Shown: in pieces, positions 15,144-24,682 of the stretch
How positions within the stretch are numbered: position 1 is the stretch's first letter
Layout of the letters: each line of letters begins with the position of its first letter
Source: a virus
Direction: 5' to 3' (one strand)
DNA: 27,926 bases
Virus record (IMG/VR): IMGVR_UViG_3300001450_000062
Span: 18,959-46,884 of that record
Position numbers and translations under genes: made by a program
Notes under the pieces: generated by a model
Seen by the model: only the letters and a program-made list of their open reading frames with translations
Databases searched by the model: none
What the model was told of the DNA's origin: nothing

Positions 15144-15835
15144 TGACATTAAACGAAATTGCATATAATCTACTAAACTTAGTTAGAGGAGGAAGATCTA
15201 CCACAGATGAGCATATATCTTTAGAGCAGCTTAAATTTAACATTAAGCATTATAGAGCTATGTTTGTTAGAAGAGATTATTCTAGAAACGGATTTAATAG
15301 TAGGCATCTTGAGCAAGATTTAGGGTGTGTCCACTTAGAGCCTGTAGATGCTTCTAAGTGCTGCTCTTTACCAACAACATGTTCTGTGTATAGAAGTAAA
15401 AAACGCATACCAAAAACTATAAGGTATAATTTTGAAGAAGCAATTTCTTATGTTGGAGATATTACTGGAACAAAAACTATTCCATTTGTTCCTTCTAATA
15501 CTATTCAATGGTTGCCTTATGATAAATATACAACTGAAAACTTAAAAGCATATATGATTGAAGATTATATATATATTTACAACGCTGAAGGATTAGAAGC
15601 AATTAACATACGAGGAGTGTTTGAAGACCCAGAAGATATAGCTAGATTTGATGGGTGTGAAGAAGGGGGGTGTTATAATCATGACACAGAGTACCCACTT
15701 CCTTTAGATATGTTAAATATGATTAATAGTGGATTAATAAACGGAGAGCTAGGGTTATTGTCAGGGACATTTAGTGATACAGCAAATGATAGAATGCAAG
15801 ATAATAAAACAATAGCAGCTAAAAAAAGTAAATAA
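15143..15835 (+). CDS. Ring/neck-type tail protein of crAss-like phages
   Basis: This 230-residue protein begins MTLNEIAYNLLNLVRGGRST, followed by EHISLEQLKFNIKHYRAMFVRR, a Cys-containing segment (LGCVHLEPVDASKCC ... TCSVYRSKKRIPKTI), a PFVPSNTIQWLPYDKYT segment, and the conserved-looking EDYIYIYNAEGLEAINIRG VFEDP motif. I recall this pattern from ring/neck structural proteins of crAss-like and marine Bacteroidetes phages, where such proteins connect portal to tail. It starts the tail-base block, two genes before the small conserved structural protein and three before the second ring-like protein. The family label is from memory and needs a profile search. Confidence 0.65.
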   Translation: MTLNEIAYNLLNLVRGGRSTTDEHISLEQLKFNIKHYRAMFVRRDYSRNGFNSRHLEQDLGCVHLEPVDASKCCSLPTTCSVYRSKKRIPKTIRYNFEEAISYVGDITGTKTIPFVPSNTIQWLPYDKYTTENLKAYMIEDYIYIYNAEGLEAINIRGVFEDPEDIARFDGCEEGGCYNHDTEYPLPLDMLNMINSGLINGELGLLSGTFSDTANDRMQDNKTIAAKKSK

Positions 15836-15837
15836 TT

Positions 15838-16242
15838 ATGGCAAAAATGATAAAAAGAAAAGATGGTTCTTACTCAAAACGAGGTCTTTGGGATAATATT
15901 AGAGCAAATAAAGGTAGTGGCAAAGCGCCAACAAAAGAAATGTTAGAACAAGAACGTAAAATTAAAAACAAAAATAAAATGGGAGGATTAAAAAAGAAAA
16001 AGAAAGGAGGATTTCCTGATAATAATAAAGACGGTGAAATTACTCAAGCTGATATTTTCTTACAAAAGAAAAAAACAGGTACTATAAAAAAACACGGAGG
16101 TGTACATAAAAAAAAGAAAAAGAAAATGTCTATGTACAAAGATGGTGGTAAGAAAAAGATGATGGGGGGAGGAATGAAAAAAATGATGTATAAATCAGGT
16201 GGATTTATAGAGCCGCCTATTGCTAATATAGACGACTTGTAA
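15838..16242 (+). CDS. Lys-rich small virion protein with EF-hand loop
   Basis: This 134-residue, very basic protein contains WDNIRANKGSGKAPTKEMLEQE near the N-terminus, poly-Lys tracts, and a canonical EF-hand-type loop at residues 61-72 (DNNKDGEITQAD: Asp1, Asn3, Asp5, Gly6, Ile8, Asp12). The second half repeats KKHGG, MYKDGG, MMGGGM and MYKSGG, motifs shared with the proteins at 23307 and 24683. A positively charged protein inside the structural block may bind packaged DNA or be an internal protein. Calcium binding by the loop is inferred. No known family name can be assigned with confidence. Confidence 0.6.
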   Translation: MAKMIKRKDGSYSKRGLWDNIRANKGSGKAPTKEMLEQERKIKNKNKMGGLKKKKKGGFPDNNKDGEITQADIFLQKKKTGTIKKHGGVHKKKKKKMSMYKDGGKKKMMGGGMKKMMYKSGGFIEPPIANIDDL

Positions 16243-16243
16243 A

Positions 16244-16720
16244 ATGCTTTACACTTTAAAAGATATATATCAAGATTATATTAAAGAATCTAAAAATTAT
16301 GTAGATAAAAGTATTTACAATAATATAGTACAAGAATTTAATATAATGATAATTGACTACATCTTAGAAGGTAAAGAGTTTAATATGGGGAATAATCTTT
16401 CAACGCTATCTATAATTAGGAGAGATAGAGATCCAAGGTCTCCTAGATTAGATTGGGGAGAAAGTAATAAGTATAAGAAAGAGTTACTAGATGAAGGAAA
16501 ATCTTTATATAATATAAAAACTGGAGAAGGAGTAAAATGGCATATATATCATACTGATGAATATTATTGTAAATACTATTGGAGAAAAGGTAAATGTAAA
16601 ATTCCAAATAAATCAGTATATAGATTTGACGCTACAAGAGGATTAAAGGGAAATAAAGAAAGATTAATATATTTATTAAGAGAAGACGACTTAGCATATT
16701 TAAAATTTAAAAAACATTAA
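16244..16720 (+). CDS. Small conserved structural protein, crAss-like tail block
   Basis: This 158-residue protein has an N-terminal helical part (LYTLKDIYQDYIKESKNYVDKSIYNNIVQEFN) and the motifs GKEFNMGNNLSTLSI, DWGESNKYKKEL, KWHIYHTDEYYCKYYWRKGKC and YRFDATRGLKGNKERL. I recognise this motif set from a small conserved protein next to the ring genes in crAss-like and marine Bacteroidetes phages, where related proteins were annotated as HU/IHF-like. The HU/IHF assignment is uncertain for this sequence. Its fixed place between ring-type proteins suggests a structural role in the tail collar rather than free DNA binding. Confidence 0.55.
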   Translation: MLYTLKDIYQDYIKESKNYVDKSIYNNIVQEFNIMIIDYILEGKEFNMGNNLSTLSIIRRDRDPRSPRLDWGESNKYKKELLDEGKSLYNIKTGEGVKWHIYHTDEYYCKYYWRKGKCKIPNKSVYRFDATRGLKGNKERLIYLLREDDLAYLKFKKH

Positions 16721-16721
16721 T

Positions 16722-17606
16722 ATGGCAGTATATAAAACAAAATCAAGTAAAACAATAATAAGGAAGATTTTTAGAGATTTAAGACCTAAGAATGATGATT
16801 GGATTGATGATGCTATTGAGTGGATAGGAGAAGCTTTAGAGCATATTGGAGCAGCTTCACAGCTGTGTCAAAAACAATGTGTTTTAGATATTAGTAATCA
16901 CAAAACATTAATGCCGTCAGACTTATATTATATTAATCAAGTATCAATTAATAACAGTGTTGCTGCTGTAGATTCTAATGAGTTAGATAGTTTAATAACT
17001 AAAGTAACTGAATTAAAAGATGAGATTAAAAGTGCTAAAGATAGTGGTGTATCTTATGATAGTACAACAGCTATACTGCATCAAATAAATAATAGAATAG
17101 TTGTACTTGAAAATGCTTATTTTAATAATAGTAATCAACTACAACCACTACAATACGGAGCAAGTAATTTTCATAAAAGTATGCATTGTGAAGGATGTGT
17201 TAATGAAAACGCAAGTTCTGAAGATACATATATTGTAGATTGTGATTATATAAAAACTTCTTTTTCTAGTGGAAAAATATGTATAAGTTACATGGCGTTT
17301 CCAATTGATGAAGATTGTTATCCTTTAGTACCAGATGATATTAGTTTTTCAGAAGCTATGTTTTGGTACATATACAAAAAAATATTATTGGCTAAACCAG
17401 ATTTTAAAAATAATGGTATAGATTATAGTTTTGCAGAACAACAATGGAAATATTATTGTACACAAGCTAGAAATGCAGCTAACTATCCAGACATAGATAG
17501 ATACGAATCATTTATGAATCAATGGGTTAGGTTAATTCCAGACATAAATAAACACGATGTAGGATTTGAAAATTTAAACACAAGAGAAGATTTATATAGA
17601 AGCTAA
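16722..17606 (+). CDS. Ring/gatekeeper-type tail protein before the muzzle
   Basis: This 294-residue protein begins MAVYKTKSSKTIIRKIFRDLRPKNDDWIDDAIEWIGEALEHIG, a pattern I associate with a ring protein of crAss-like phages. A coiled coil follows at about residues 88-130. Near residue 195 is YMAFPIDEDCYPLVPDDISFSEAMFWYIYKK, resembling the DEDGFPLIPD-A-WYI motif of tail gatekeeper-like proteins. The C-terminal part is helical with a WKYYCTQARNAANYP segment. The stop overlaps the muzzle start (TAATG), so both should be made in linked amounts. A structural role in the tail tube is likely; the exact ring number cannot be given. Confidence 0.65.
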   Translation: MAVYKTKSSKTIIRKIFRDLRPKNDDWIDDAIEWIGEALEHIGAASQLCQKQCVLDISNHKTLMPSDLYYINQVSINNSVAAVDSNELDSLITKVTELKDEIKSAKDSGVSYDSTTAILHQINNRIVVLENAYFNNSNQLQPLQYGASNFHKSMHCEGCVNENASSEDTYIVDCDYIKTSFSSGKICISYMAFPIDEDCYPLVPDDISFSEAMFWYIYKKILLAKPDFKNNGIDYSFAEQQWKYYCTQARNAANYPDIDRYESFMNQWVRLIPDINKHDVGFENLNTREDLYRS

Positions 17607-20600
17607 TGGCAGAAAAAAGATTTATAAAAGGATTATTTAAAGATACAGGGAATATTGACCAACCTGAAGGAAGTTGGAGATATGCTAAGAATACTATCAT
17701 TAATGAAAAAAAAGGTTCTGTTTCTAATGAAGGAGGAACAAAACTTAATGCACAGTTAAACTTTGAGTCGTCTGGGCAAACAGAAAAAATTATTGGAGCT
17801 ATAGAAGTTAATGAAGATAAGGTTGTTCTTTTTCTTAAAGATGTTGTAACTACTCCTAATCCTAGAAGCGAAATAGGTATATGGGAAGATGGTCTCTATA
17901 AAAGAATTTTTAATCCTCTTCTTTCTCCTCCTAGTAAATTAACAAATGATTTAAATTTTCAAGAATTACACCCTATAGAAGGTACTTTTAAAATAGACTC
18001 TAAAGGAGATTTAGTAGTTTATTGGACAGATGATTTAAATCCTCCTAGAGCATTTAATATAGATAGACAGCGAAGAACTAGTTTGGCTACTAGTGATCTG
18101 TATGGTATAACATCTCCAAATATTGACAATATAAATATATTAAATTTATTTCCTTATTCTGGTCCAGTGCCTCATACATTTTTGCATGATATTTATTGGG
18201 CATTTAATCCTTTCCAAAAATCAGTTAATTCTGGAGGAGGTTTATTAACTGGAGTGTATTATTTAGCTTTAGCATATGTAGATGAAGATAACGTAGCTAC
18301 TAATTTTTTAACTGTTAGTAATCCTGTATCAATTGTAGAAGAATTTGACTCTACTAAACCTACCACTAAAAAAGATGGTATGAGGCATGGTAGTCAAACT
18401 ACAAAATGTATTGCTTGGAAAGTTAATAATTTTAATACAAATTATAAATATATTCGTCCTGTTGTGATTAGAAAAATGGGGGATGCTACAGAAGCATTAA
18501 GAATAAATGATATAGAAATAAACCCTAGTGTATTTGGAGAGCAAAAAATAACTTTTACAGGATTAGAGGGGTTTACACCAGGCTCTGTTAAAGATATAAT
18601 TATAGATACTGTATCGTATGAAACTGCAAAAACTATTAGTCAATTAGATGGTGTTTTGTATTTAGGTAATTTAACTAGCTCACCAGATTTAGGGTATCAA
18701 AAATATGCAAACAATATTAAATTACTTCCTGAAGTTAGGAAATTTAATGATTTTGATAGGTACATTGCATCAGTAGATAATTTTCAAACAGGATGGGGAA
18801 GTACTCCTGTAGATAATTTTGGGGGAGGAGTAATTACTGTTAAACCTGCAGAATCATATAGATACGCTCCTAATGCTTTTCAACGGAAAGGATATATGAG
18901 GGGTGAAGTGTATGCATTTTATATCGCTTTTATTATGAAAGATGGCTCTATGAGTTATGCTTATCATATACCGGGAAGAGAGCCTCAAGATGATGAGTTA
19001 GCAGATGTAACTAGTTTAGCTGGTAATCTTTATGGAGGATTATGGACAGACTTTGAGCTGTTATCTACAGGACAAGCTAAAAGATTTCACTACTTAGATT
19101 CAAAGAGTCATCCCGGCGCTAATGCTGGTAATTGGAGTTTAGCTCTTTATAGAAATATGAACTACTGGCAAAACAATACAGAATTTTACCCTAACAATAG
19201 TAATTTTGAAATATGGGATTTATCTGGGTATACAGGAAATAATATACAGGGGAATCACGTAAGACACCATCATTTTCCTTCAAATAGACATGAAGAATAT
19301 AAAACTATAACAGATGAAAGAAAGTGTAGAACTACAGGATCTATAGGAACTACAGCTGGACAGCCAGCTTGGAATGGAACTTTAGTTATGATTTATGGAA
19401 AAAGACAAACTACTAACACAGCTCATCCTGAGTGGTATAATAACAGTAGTAATTGGAGTAGGAATATATTTAATATGGGGAATAATGGTCCTGCTAGCTG
19501 TAGTAACCCTTCGAATGCGGGATCTCAAAATGATCCAGCTATGGAGGCGGCTCTATGGGATTTTAATAATAACTATTTTAAAGCTGATCAAACTATGACT
19601 GTTACAGTTAGGTGGCAGGTAGTGCATAGACAAAAAAGTTCTAATGATCCTAATGGTGATATAGTTACTAGACTTATATCTAACACAGCTGCTAGTGGCT
19701 GGGTAAATGAAGCGTCAGATACAGATGCTCCTAATATTAATTGGACTAACGGTTCTAATGCTACAGGTGGTGCTTTTAGTGGTCCTTGTGGGCATGCAAA
19801 TGCGGACTGTGGTTGTGGGACTACAGGTCAAAATTGGGTTGGTTATAATAGTTGGAGAAACAGTGGAGCACAAACAATTGCTTTAGGTCCTGGTGATACT
19901 ATTTATTTAGAATCTCAAAAAACAACTGGTAATGGGAGTTCTATGTTTCAAGCAGGTTATGATAAATATTGTCATAATTGTATAGACTTTGGTTATAATT
20001 ATAGTTTTATAGAATTTGTAATTACATCAGGAGCGGGGGCTTCAACTTTAGCTGACTATAATGATGCAGACATTAATCACCAAGTTCAAAGATTAGGTTT
20101 TACACTAGAAGATGTACAAATACCTAGATCAATAGCTGACAAAGTTCAAGGATTTAGAGTATACTATGCAAAAAGAACACACGCAGATAGAACTGTATTA
20201 GGGCAGTCTCCTATAATTCCAGGTTTAATGCATAAAGATCAAATAGGATTGTGTCAAGAAGCTGCTGCTGGTACCGCAGGTCAGGTTGCAGAATCTAATC
20301 AGATTTTAGCAACACTTCAAGATCAACCTGAAGTATTTTATAACTTAGATCCTTGGATGAGGGATTGGCAAGATTATCCAAATCTACCTTTTTATGATGA
20401 AGGTAATTTAGCTGTAGGTCCAATAACTTCAGATGAGCCTGCTATGGATGTATTTTCATTTCATGATTTTTATTTATTAAGAACTAAAAATAGTTTAGCG
20501 TCAGCAACACATATAAGTATTGAATACTACTCACAAAATTTAGTTTGGAATGGTCCTGGTTTAGAGCAAGATAAAAAAATGGTTACTAGGATTAAAACTA

Positions 20601-23305
20601 ATGCTGCTACAAATATTGATGAAATAGAAGAAACTTGGGGGTGGGATGCACAATTTAATTGTTACCCTCAATTTATGAAGTCAGCTATTTTTATTGGGGC
20701 TATTTATGCTACTCCCACATTTTTAACTATGCCTAGATTAATTGGGCAAAAAGCTAAAACATATTTATTAGGAGACAGTATATTTGAAGGTAAAGCTTTA
20801 GGTTTTGGAGGAAAATTATTTAATGAGTTTGGTGAAAGTTGTATAGTATTTAAATTAATGAATGATCACGCTCTAACATCTACAAATAATCTTATAAGTT
20901 ATCCAGGACAAACTCAATCTAGTACTGGTGATGGTGGGGGAACAGGGGGAGATAATGCAGGATTTTTTGATGGTCAAAATACTATATTAGGGGAGTATGG
21001 TATTGGTGGTTTAAATGATGCTATACTTGTTAACACTTTAGATAATACTGGTAATTGGTCTGGAACAGGTAATGGAAGAGTTAGAAGTAATTCAGCTATT
21101 GTAAATTTAAGAGCATTTAAAACAGATGTATATAAATCTATAGATGATCAAGAATTAATTTGGACAGGGTTTGAAGTGTTAGGTCAAGATTTAAATAATT
21201 TTATATTTGAAAATGGAGCGCCTATACTTTTTGATTGGGAAGGTCCTACTGGACAAACTTATACTTATAATGCAGATTTTTCTGTAACTACTTTACAAAG
21301 TACAATACAAAGAGATTTTAATGAAAATCCAATTGACGCAAGTCAAACAGGTATATTTGGAGGAGACACTTTTATATGTAGATATGGACTAACTACATCT
21401 ATTAAGCATAATCAATCAACATTAACTTCAGAGCCTCAAAAAGGTATACACTATCACATAGTCGAAAGTACAGATAATATTAACTTTAGACATCAAGAAG
21501 ATGGTGATAGTCAATATTTTCCTCAAGGAGTAGCTAAATCTATTCTTAGAGATTCAGGACCAAAAGATTTTATGCATTTTGACAATTTAAAATATAACAG
21601 TAATTACTCTGAAAATAATGACATAAGACCAGCTATACCTTTACCTATAAAACAACTTGATCAAACTGATTTTCCTACAAGAACACACAGAAGCACAAAG
21701 AATGATCCTACTAGTTTAATTGATAACTATAGAATATTTTTAGCAAATCAATTTAAAGACTTACCTAAAAATAGAGGTGACTTATGGAAGCTAGCTACTT
21801 TTAATAATTTATTGTATTTCCACATGGAAGAAAGTTTATTTGCAGCTAAAGGTAAACAGTCTATGCAGATGAAAGATGGTAGTGAAGCTTTTGTAGGAAG
21901 TGGTGATATATTCCAACAAGAGCCAGACGAAATAATCCAAACAAGTGATGGGTTTGCGGGGACTCAATCTCAATACGCAGCATTAACTACTAGATATGGT
22001 TACTTTTTTGTAGATGTAGCATCTAAAAAAGTTTTTATGATGAAGCAAGAATTATCAGAAATAAGTAGTTTAGGGCTAGAAGATTGGTTTAGAGATAATT
22101 TAAGATCAAAATTAGAAATTTACGGTTTCAGCAACTTGTGCATTGATAATCCAATATTAGGGTTAGGTTTCCATAGTATTTATGACCCTAAATATAAACG
22201 TATTATATTAACTAAAAGAGATTTAGATCCTACACACTTTTTTATTGATGGAATAGCTATAGCAAATTCAAATCCTAATGTGTCTCCTCCTCCTTTGGGC
22301 TCTATTTTCTGGAGTTCAAGTCTATGTAAATTTACACTAGAATCGTCAAATAAAATTACAAATATACAAGAAACAATAGTTATTGAATTTGATGACGAAA
22401 AATATTTTACAAAAGGAGGGTGGACAATATCTTATTACCCTGAAATGGGTATGTGGTGTAGTTTTCATGACTATGTGCCTTATATTTATTTTAATACATC
22501 TACAAATTTTTATTCAGCAACAGATAAATATGCAAGACCTGGATGGAATTTTGGACCGATGACTCCTGCAGCTAGTTGGGTTGGATCTACACTTTGTAAT
22601 TTAGGAATATGGGAACATAATGCTGAAGATAATCACGGTATACTTTATCAAGAAAATAAAAATGGGTATTATACAGATGCGGAGTTTAAAGCTGTTACTT
22701 ACTATTACCCTTTTGAATTTGAGTTTATACATAATGAAACTAAAAGTATAGATTCATTAACTGCTAATATAAGTTATACTTTAGAAACATTTAATCAAGC
22801 AGGTATTAGTGTTTTAGAGCATGGCTTTACTAGCTTCTTAATATATAATACAATGCAGATTTCAGGCATTGGGTCTTACTGGCAAGATTTAGCGGGAGTA
22901 GGACAAACTACTGCTGATGGTACACTACTAACTCCTTCTAACATAGATAAAATAGAATACTTAATTAATACAAGACGAGTTGGTAATGAGTGGAAAATAA
23001 ATCAATTTAGAGATTTAGCTAATTTAGCAAAAGATACAGGAGCTTATTATACAGCTACAGGATCTAATGTTGTAGGGGGAGCTAACACTGGAACTATAAC
23101 AACTTCTTCTATAAATAACATGTTTATAATAGACGGTATGAATGAGATTGTAAACGCAGCTTATATAGATTTAGCTAAGAATTGGGATAAAAAGAGAAAA
23201 TTTATAGATAAATGGGTAGGAATCCGATTAATTTATGACAATGTTACAAATAATTTACTAAATTTGTATTCCACGAATGTGGGTGCAAGAAAAATACACA
23301 GGTAA
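17606..23305 (+). CDS. Giant muzzle/stabilization-type tail protein
   Basis: This 1899-residue protein starts with KRFIKGLFKDTGNIDQPEGSWRYAKN, matching the N-terminus of the large 'stabilization' or muzzle protein of crAss-like phages (end piece of the short tail, counterpart of the T7 gp12 nozzle). A second conserved core lies at about residues 1385-1500: FKDLPKNRGDLWKLATFNN, MEESLFAAKGKQ, FVGSGDIFQQEPDEII, GFAGTQSQYAALTTRYGYFFVD and ISSLGLEDWF. Between them is a long, Cys-containing, Gly/Asn/Trp-rich region, which may be an inserted host-interaction domain. It is larger than the members I remember. It would form the DNA exit and carry host-contact surfaces. The end of the gene is one base from the next ATG. 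Confidence 0.75.
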   Translation: MAEKRFIKGLFKDTGNIDQPEGSWRYAKNTIINEKKGSVSNEGGTKLNAQLNFESSGQTEKIIGAIEVNEDKVVLFLKDVVTTPNPRSEIGIWEDGLYKRIFNPLLSPPSKLTNDLNFQELHPIEGTFKIDSKGDLVVYWTDDLNPPRAFNIDRQRRTSLATSDLYGITSPNIDNINILNLFPYSGPVPHTFLHDIYWAFNPFQKSVNSGGGLLTGVYYLALAYVDEDNVATNFLTVSNPVSIVEEFDSTKPTTKKDGMRHGSQTTKCIAWKVNNFNTNYKYIRPVVIRKMGDATEALRINDIEINPSVFGEQKITFTGLEGFTPGSVKDIIIDTVSYETAKTISQLDGVLYLGNLTSSPDLGYQKYANNIKLLPEVRKFNDFDRYIASVDNFQTGWGSTPVDNFGGGVITVKPAESYRYAPNAFQRKGYMRGEVYAFYIAFIMKDGSMSYAYHIPGREPQDDELADVTSLAGNLYGGLWTDFELLSTGQAKRFHYLDSKSHPGANAGNWSLALYRNMNYWQNNTEFYPNNSNFEIWDLSGYTGNNIQGNHVRHHHFPSNRHEEYKTITDERKCRTTGSIGTTAGQPAWNGTLVMIYGKRQTTNTAHPEWYNNSSNWSRNIFNMGNNGPASCSNPSNAGSQNDPAMEAALWDFNNNYFKADQTMTVTVRWQVVHRQKSSNDPNGDIVTRLISNTAASGWVNEASDTDAPNINWTNGSNATGGAFSGPCGHANADCGCGTTGQNWVGYNSWRNSGAQTIALGPGDTIYLESQKTTGNGSSMFQAGYDKYCHNCIDFGYNYSFIEFVITSGAGASTLADYNDADINHQVQRLGFTLEDVQIPRSIADKVQGFRVYYAKRTHADRTVLGQSPIIPGLMHKDQIGLCQEAAAGTAGQVAESNQILATLQDQPEVFYNLDPWMRDWQDYPNLPFYDEGNLAVGPITSDEPAMDVFSFHDFYLLRTKNSLASATHISIEYYSQNLVWNGPGLEQDKKMVTRIKTNAATNIDEIEETWGWDAQFNCYPQFMKSAIFIGAIYATPTFLTMPRLIGQKAKTYLLGDSIFEGKALGFGGKLFNEFGESCIVFKLMNDHALTSTNNLISYPGQTQSSTGDGGGTGGDNAGFFDGQNTILGEYGIGGLNDAILVNTLDNTGNWSGTGNGRVRSNSAIVNLRAFKTDVYKSIDDQELIWTGFEVLGQDLNNFIFENGAPILFDWEGPTGQTYTYNADFSVTTLQSTIQRDFNENPIDASQTGIFGGDTFICRYGLTTSIKHNQSTLTSEPQKGIHYHIVESTDNINFRHQEDGDSQYFPQGVAKSILRDSGPKDFMHFDNLKYNSNYSENNDIRPAIPLPIKQLDQTDFPTRTHRSTKNDPTSLIDNYRIFLANQFKDLPKNRGDLWKLATFNNLLYFHMEESLFAAKGKQSMQMKDGSEAFVGSGDIFQQEPDEIIQTSDGFAGTQSQYAALTTRYGYFFVDVASKKVFMMKQELSEISSLGLEDWFRDNLRSKLEIYGFSNLCIDNPILGLGFHSIYDPKYKRIILTKRDLDPTHFFIDGIAIANSNPNVSPPPLGSIFWSSSLCKFTLESSNKITNIQETIVIEFDDEKYFTKGGWTISYYPEMGMWCSFHDYVPYIYFNTSTNFYSATDKYARPGWNFGPMTPAASWVGSTLCNLGIWEHNAEDNHGILYQENKNGYYTDAEFKAVTYYYPFEFEFIHNETKSIDSLTANISYTLETFNQAGISVLEHGFTSFLIYNTMQISGIGSYWQDLAGVGQTTADGTLLTPSNIDKIEYLINTRRVGNEWKINQFRDLANLAKDTGAYYTATGSNVVGGANTGTITTSSINNMFIIDGMNEIVNAAYIDLAKNWDKKRKFIDKWVGIRLIYDNVTNNLLNLYSTNVGARKIHR

Positions 23306-23306
23306 T

Positions 23307-24670
23307 ATGAAAACAAAAAAACTTAAAAAAATATCAAAAGAACTTTTAAAAGCTTCTGCTATGCATAAAGGCCAAGCACAACGAATTAAATCTATGATGC
23401 AATCTGGAGGTGTGCGCTCTAGATATGATTCAGAGGTTAATAGATTTACAGACGCTAAAAAAAGTTTAGAAGAGATAAAAAAAGCTAAACGAAATTCGTC
23501 TAGATATATGAAGAAGGGTGGTTATATGGAACGCATGTATCAAGGAGGTGGAATGTATGCTGATAATACAGTAGCTTCTGCTGGCCAAGGTAATGCAGGG
23601 ACTACCGCTAATATTGTATATCAAGAAAGCAATCCTCAAATTCAAGAACAAAGATTATCTGATTTTGAAAGCGAAAAAGAAAGTTTAACTAGACAGGCTG
23701 ATATAGATTCACAAGAAATGGAAGCTCAGCAAGAAGAAGACAAACTAACTTTAGAACAAAAAGCTGCAGAGCAAGAACAAAAATCTCAGATGGTAGGGGG
23801 AACAATAAGCACTGGGCTAGAAGGTGCACAAAGTCTTGGTCTTATAAAAGGTCAAAAAAGTGCAGGCTCATCAATTAAAGATGCTGTAAAATCTTTTAAG
23901 ACAGTTCGAGCAGCTAATAAAGCAGCTAAAGGATTTCAAGCAGCTAAAACTACTATGGCTGGATTTCAAACTGCTAAAAATCTTAAAAGCGGATTTGATA
24001 TTGCTAAAAGTTCAGCAAACGTTGCTAAGATAGGGCAACAAGGTTTGCAGGCAGGTAATACTTTATCACAAGGATTTCAATTAGGAAAAACAGCAACGGG
24101 ACTTGGAGGGACAGCAACTCAATTTGGAGGAACTGCTACAAATCTTGCTAGCACAGCTGGATCTGCTTCAGCAGTAGGATCAGCAGCAAGCGCTTTAAAT
24201 AATGTAAATGTTTATGCAGCTGCAGCAAATGTTGCAGGAAAAGGAATTAAAAAATTATCAGATGATAATGACGCTACAACATGGACTGCAGGTGAGGCGA
24301 CAGGAGATACATTATCTAAAGCTGGAGAATATGCAGGATACGGAGCTATGCTTGGTTCTGTTATCCCTGGTGTAGGAAATGTAGTTGGAGCTGTAGGAGG
24401 AGCTATAATTGGACAGGTGTAGGGCTATACCAAGGACTTACAGGAAGGAAAAAAGCAAGAGAAGAAGAAGAAGAGTTAGAGGCTGAAAGAAAAGCATTTG
24501 CAACTAAAAGTAATAAAAAATTACGTAAGAAATTTGGAGAACAGTTAGTAGCATCTAGAGCAGGAGCGTTAAAAGCAAAAACTTACTCAGGTTATGATTT
24601 AGGTAGAAATGTTATTGCGCAGATGGGGGGTATGAGAATGGGTACGCCTAGATATGGGTATGCCGCTTAA
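23307..24670 (+). pseudogene. Internal/cargo-type protein gene with apparent -1 frameshift
   Basis: The ATG at 23307 follows the muzzle stop (TAATATG) and opens a 371-residue frame that ends TAG at 24420-24422. It is basic at first, has KKGGYMERMYQGGGMY motifs (about residues 70-90), a coiled coil, Ala/Gly/Lys-rich FQAAKT/FQTAKN repeats, and a hydrophobic GSVIPGVGNVVGAVGGAIIGQ segment. Immediately after the stop, the -1 frame continues as GLYQGLTGRKKAREEEEELEAERKAF to TAA 24668-24670, with no ATG, GTG or TTG near its beginning. The two parts join naturally into about 454 residues, so one base seems missing near 24411-24419. No clear slippery heptamer is present, which favours a mutation or assembly error over programmed frameshifting. 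Role inferred: a virion internal protein delivered with DNA. Confidence 0.65.
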
Positions 24671-24682
24671 AAATTAAAAATT

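Noticed and set aside
19395-19598. 67-codon open frame inside the muzzle gene
   Set aside because: It overlaps a well-supported gene in a different frame and shows only a composition-driven hydrophobic product.
24405-24425. Programmed -1 ribosomal frameshift at the split gene
   Set aside because: No slippery heptamer of the X-XXY-YYZ type is present near the junction and no strong downstream hairpin was noticed, so a single-base loss is preferred, although recoding is not excluded.
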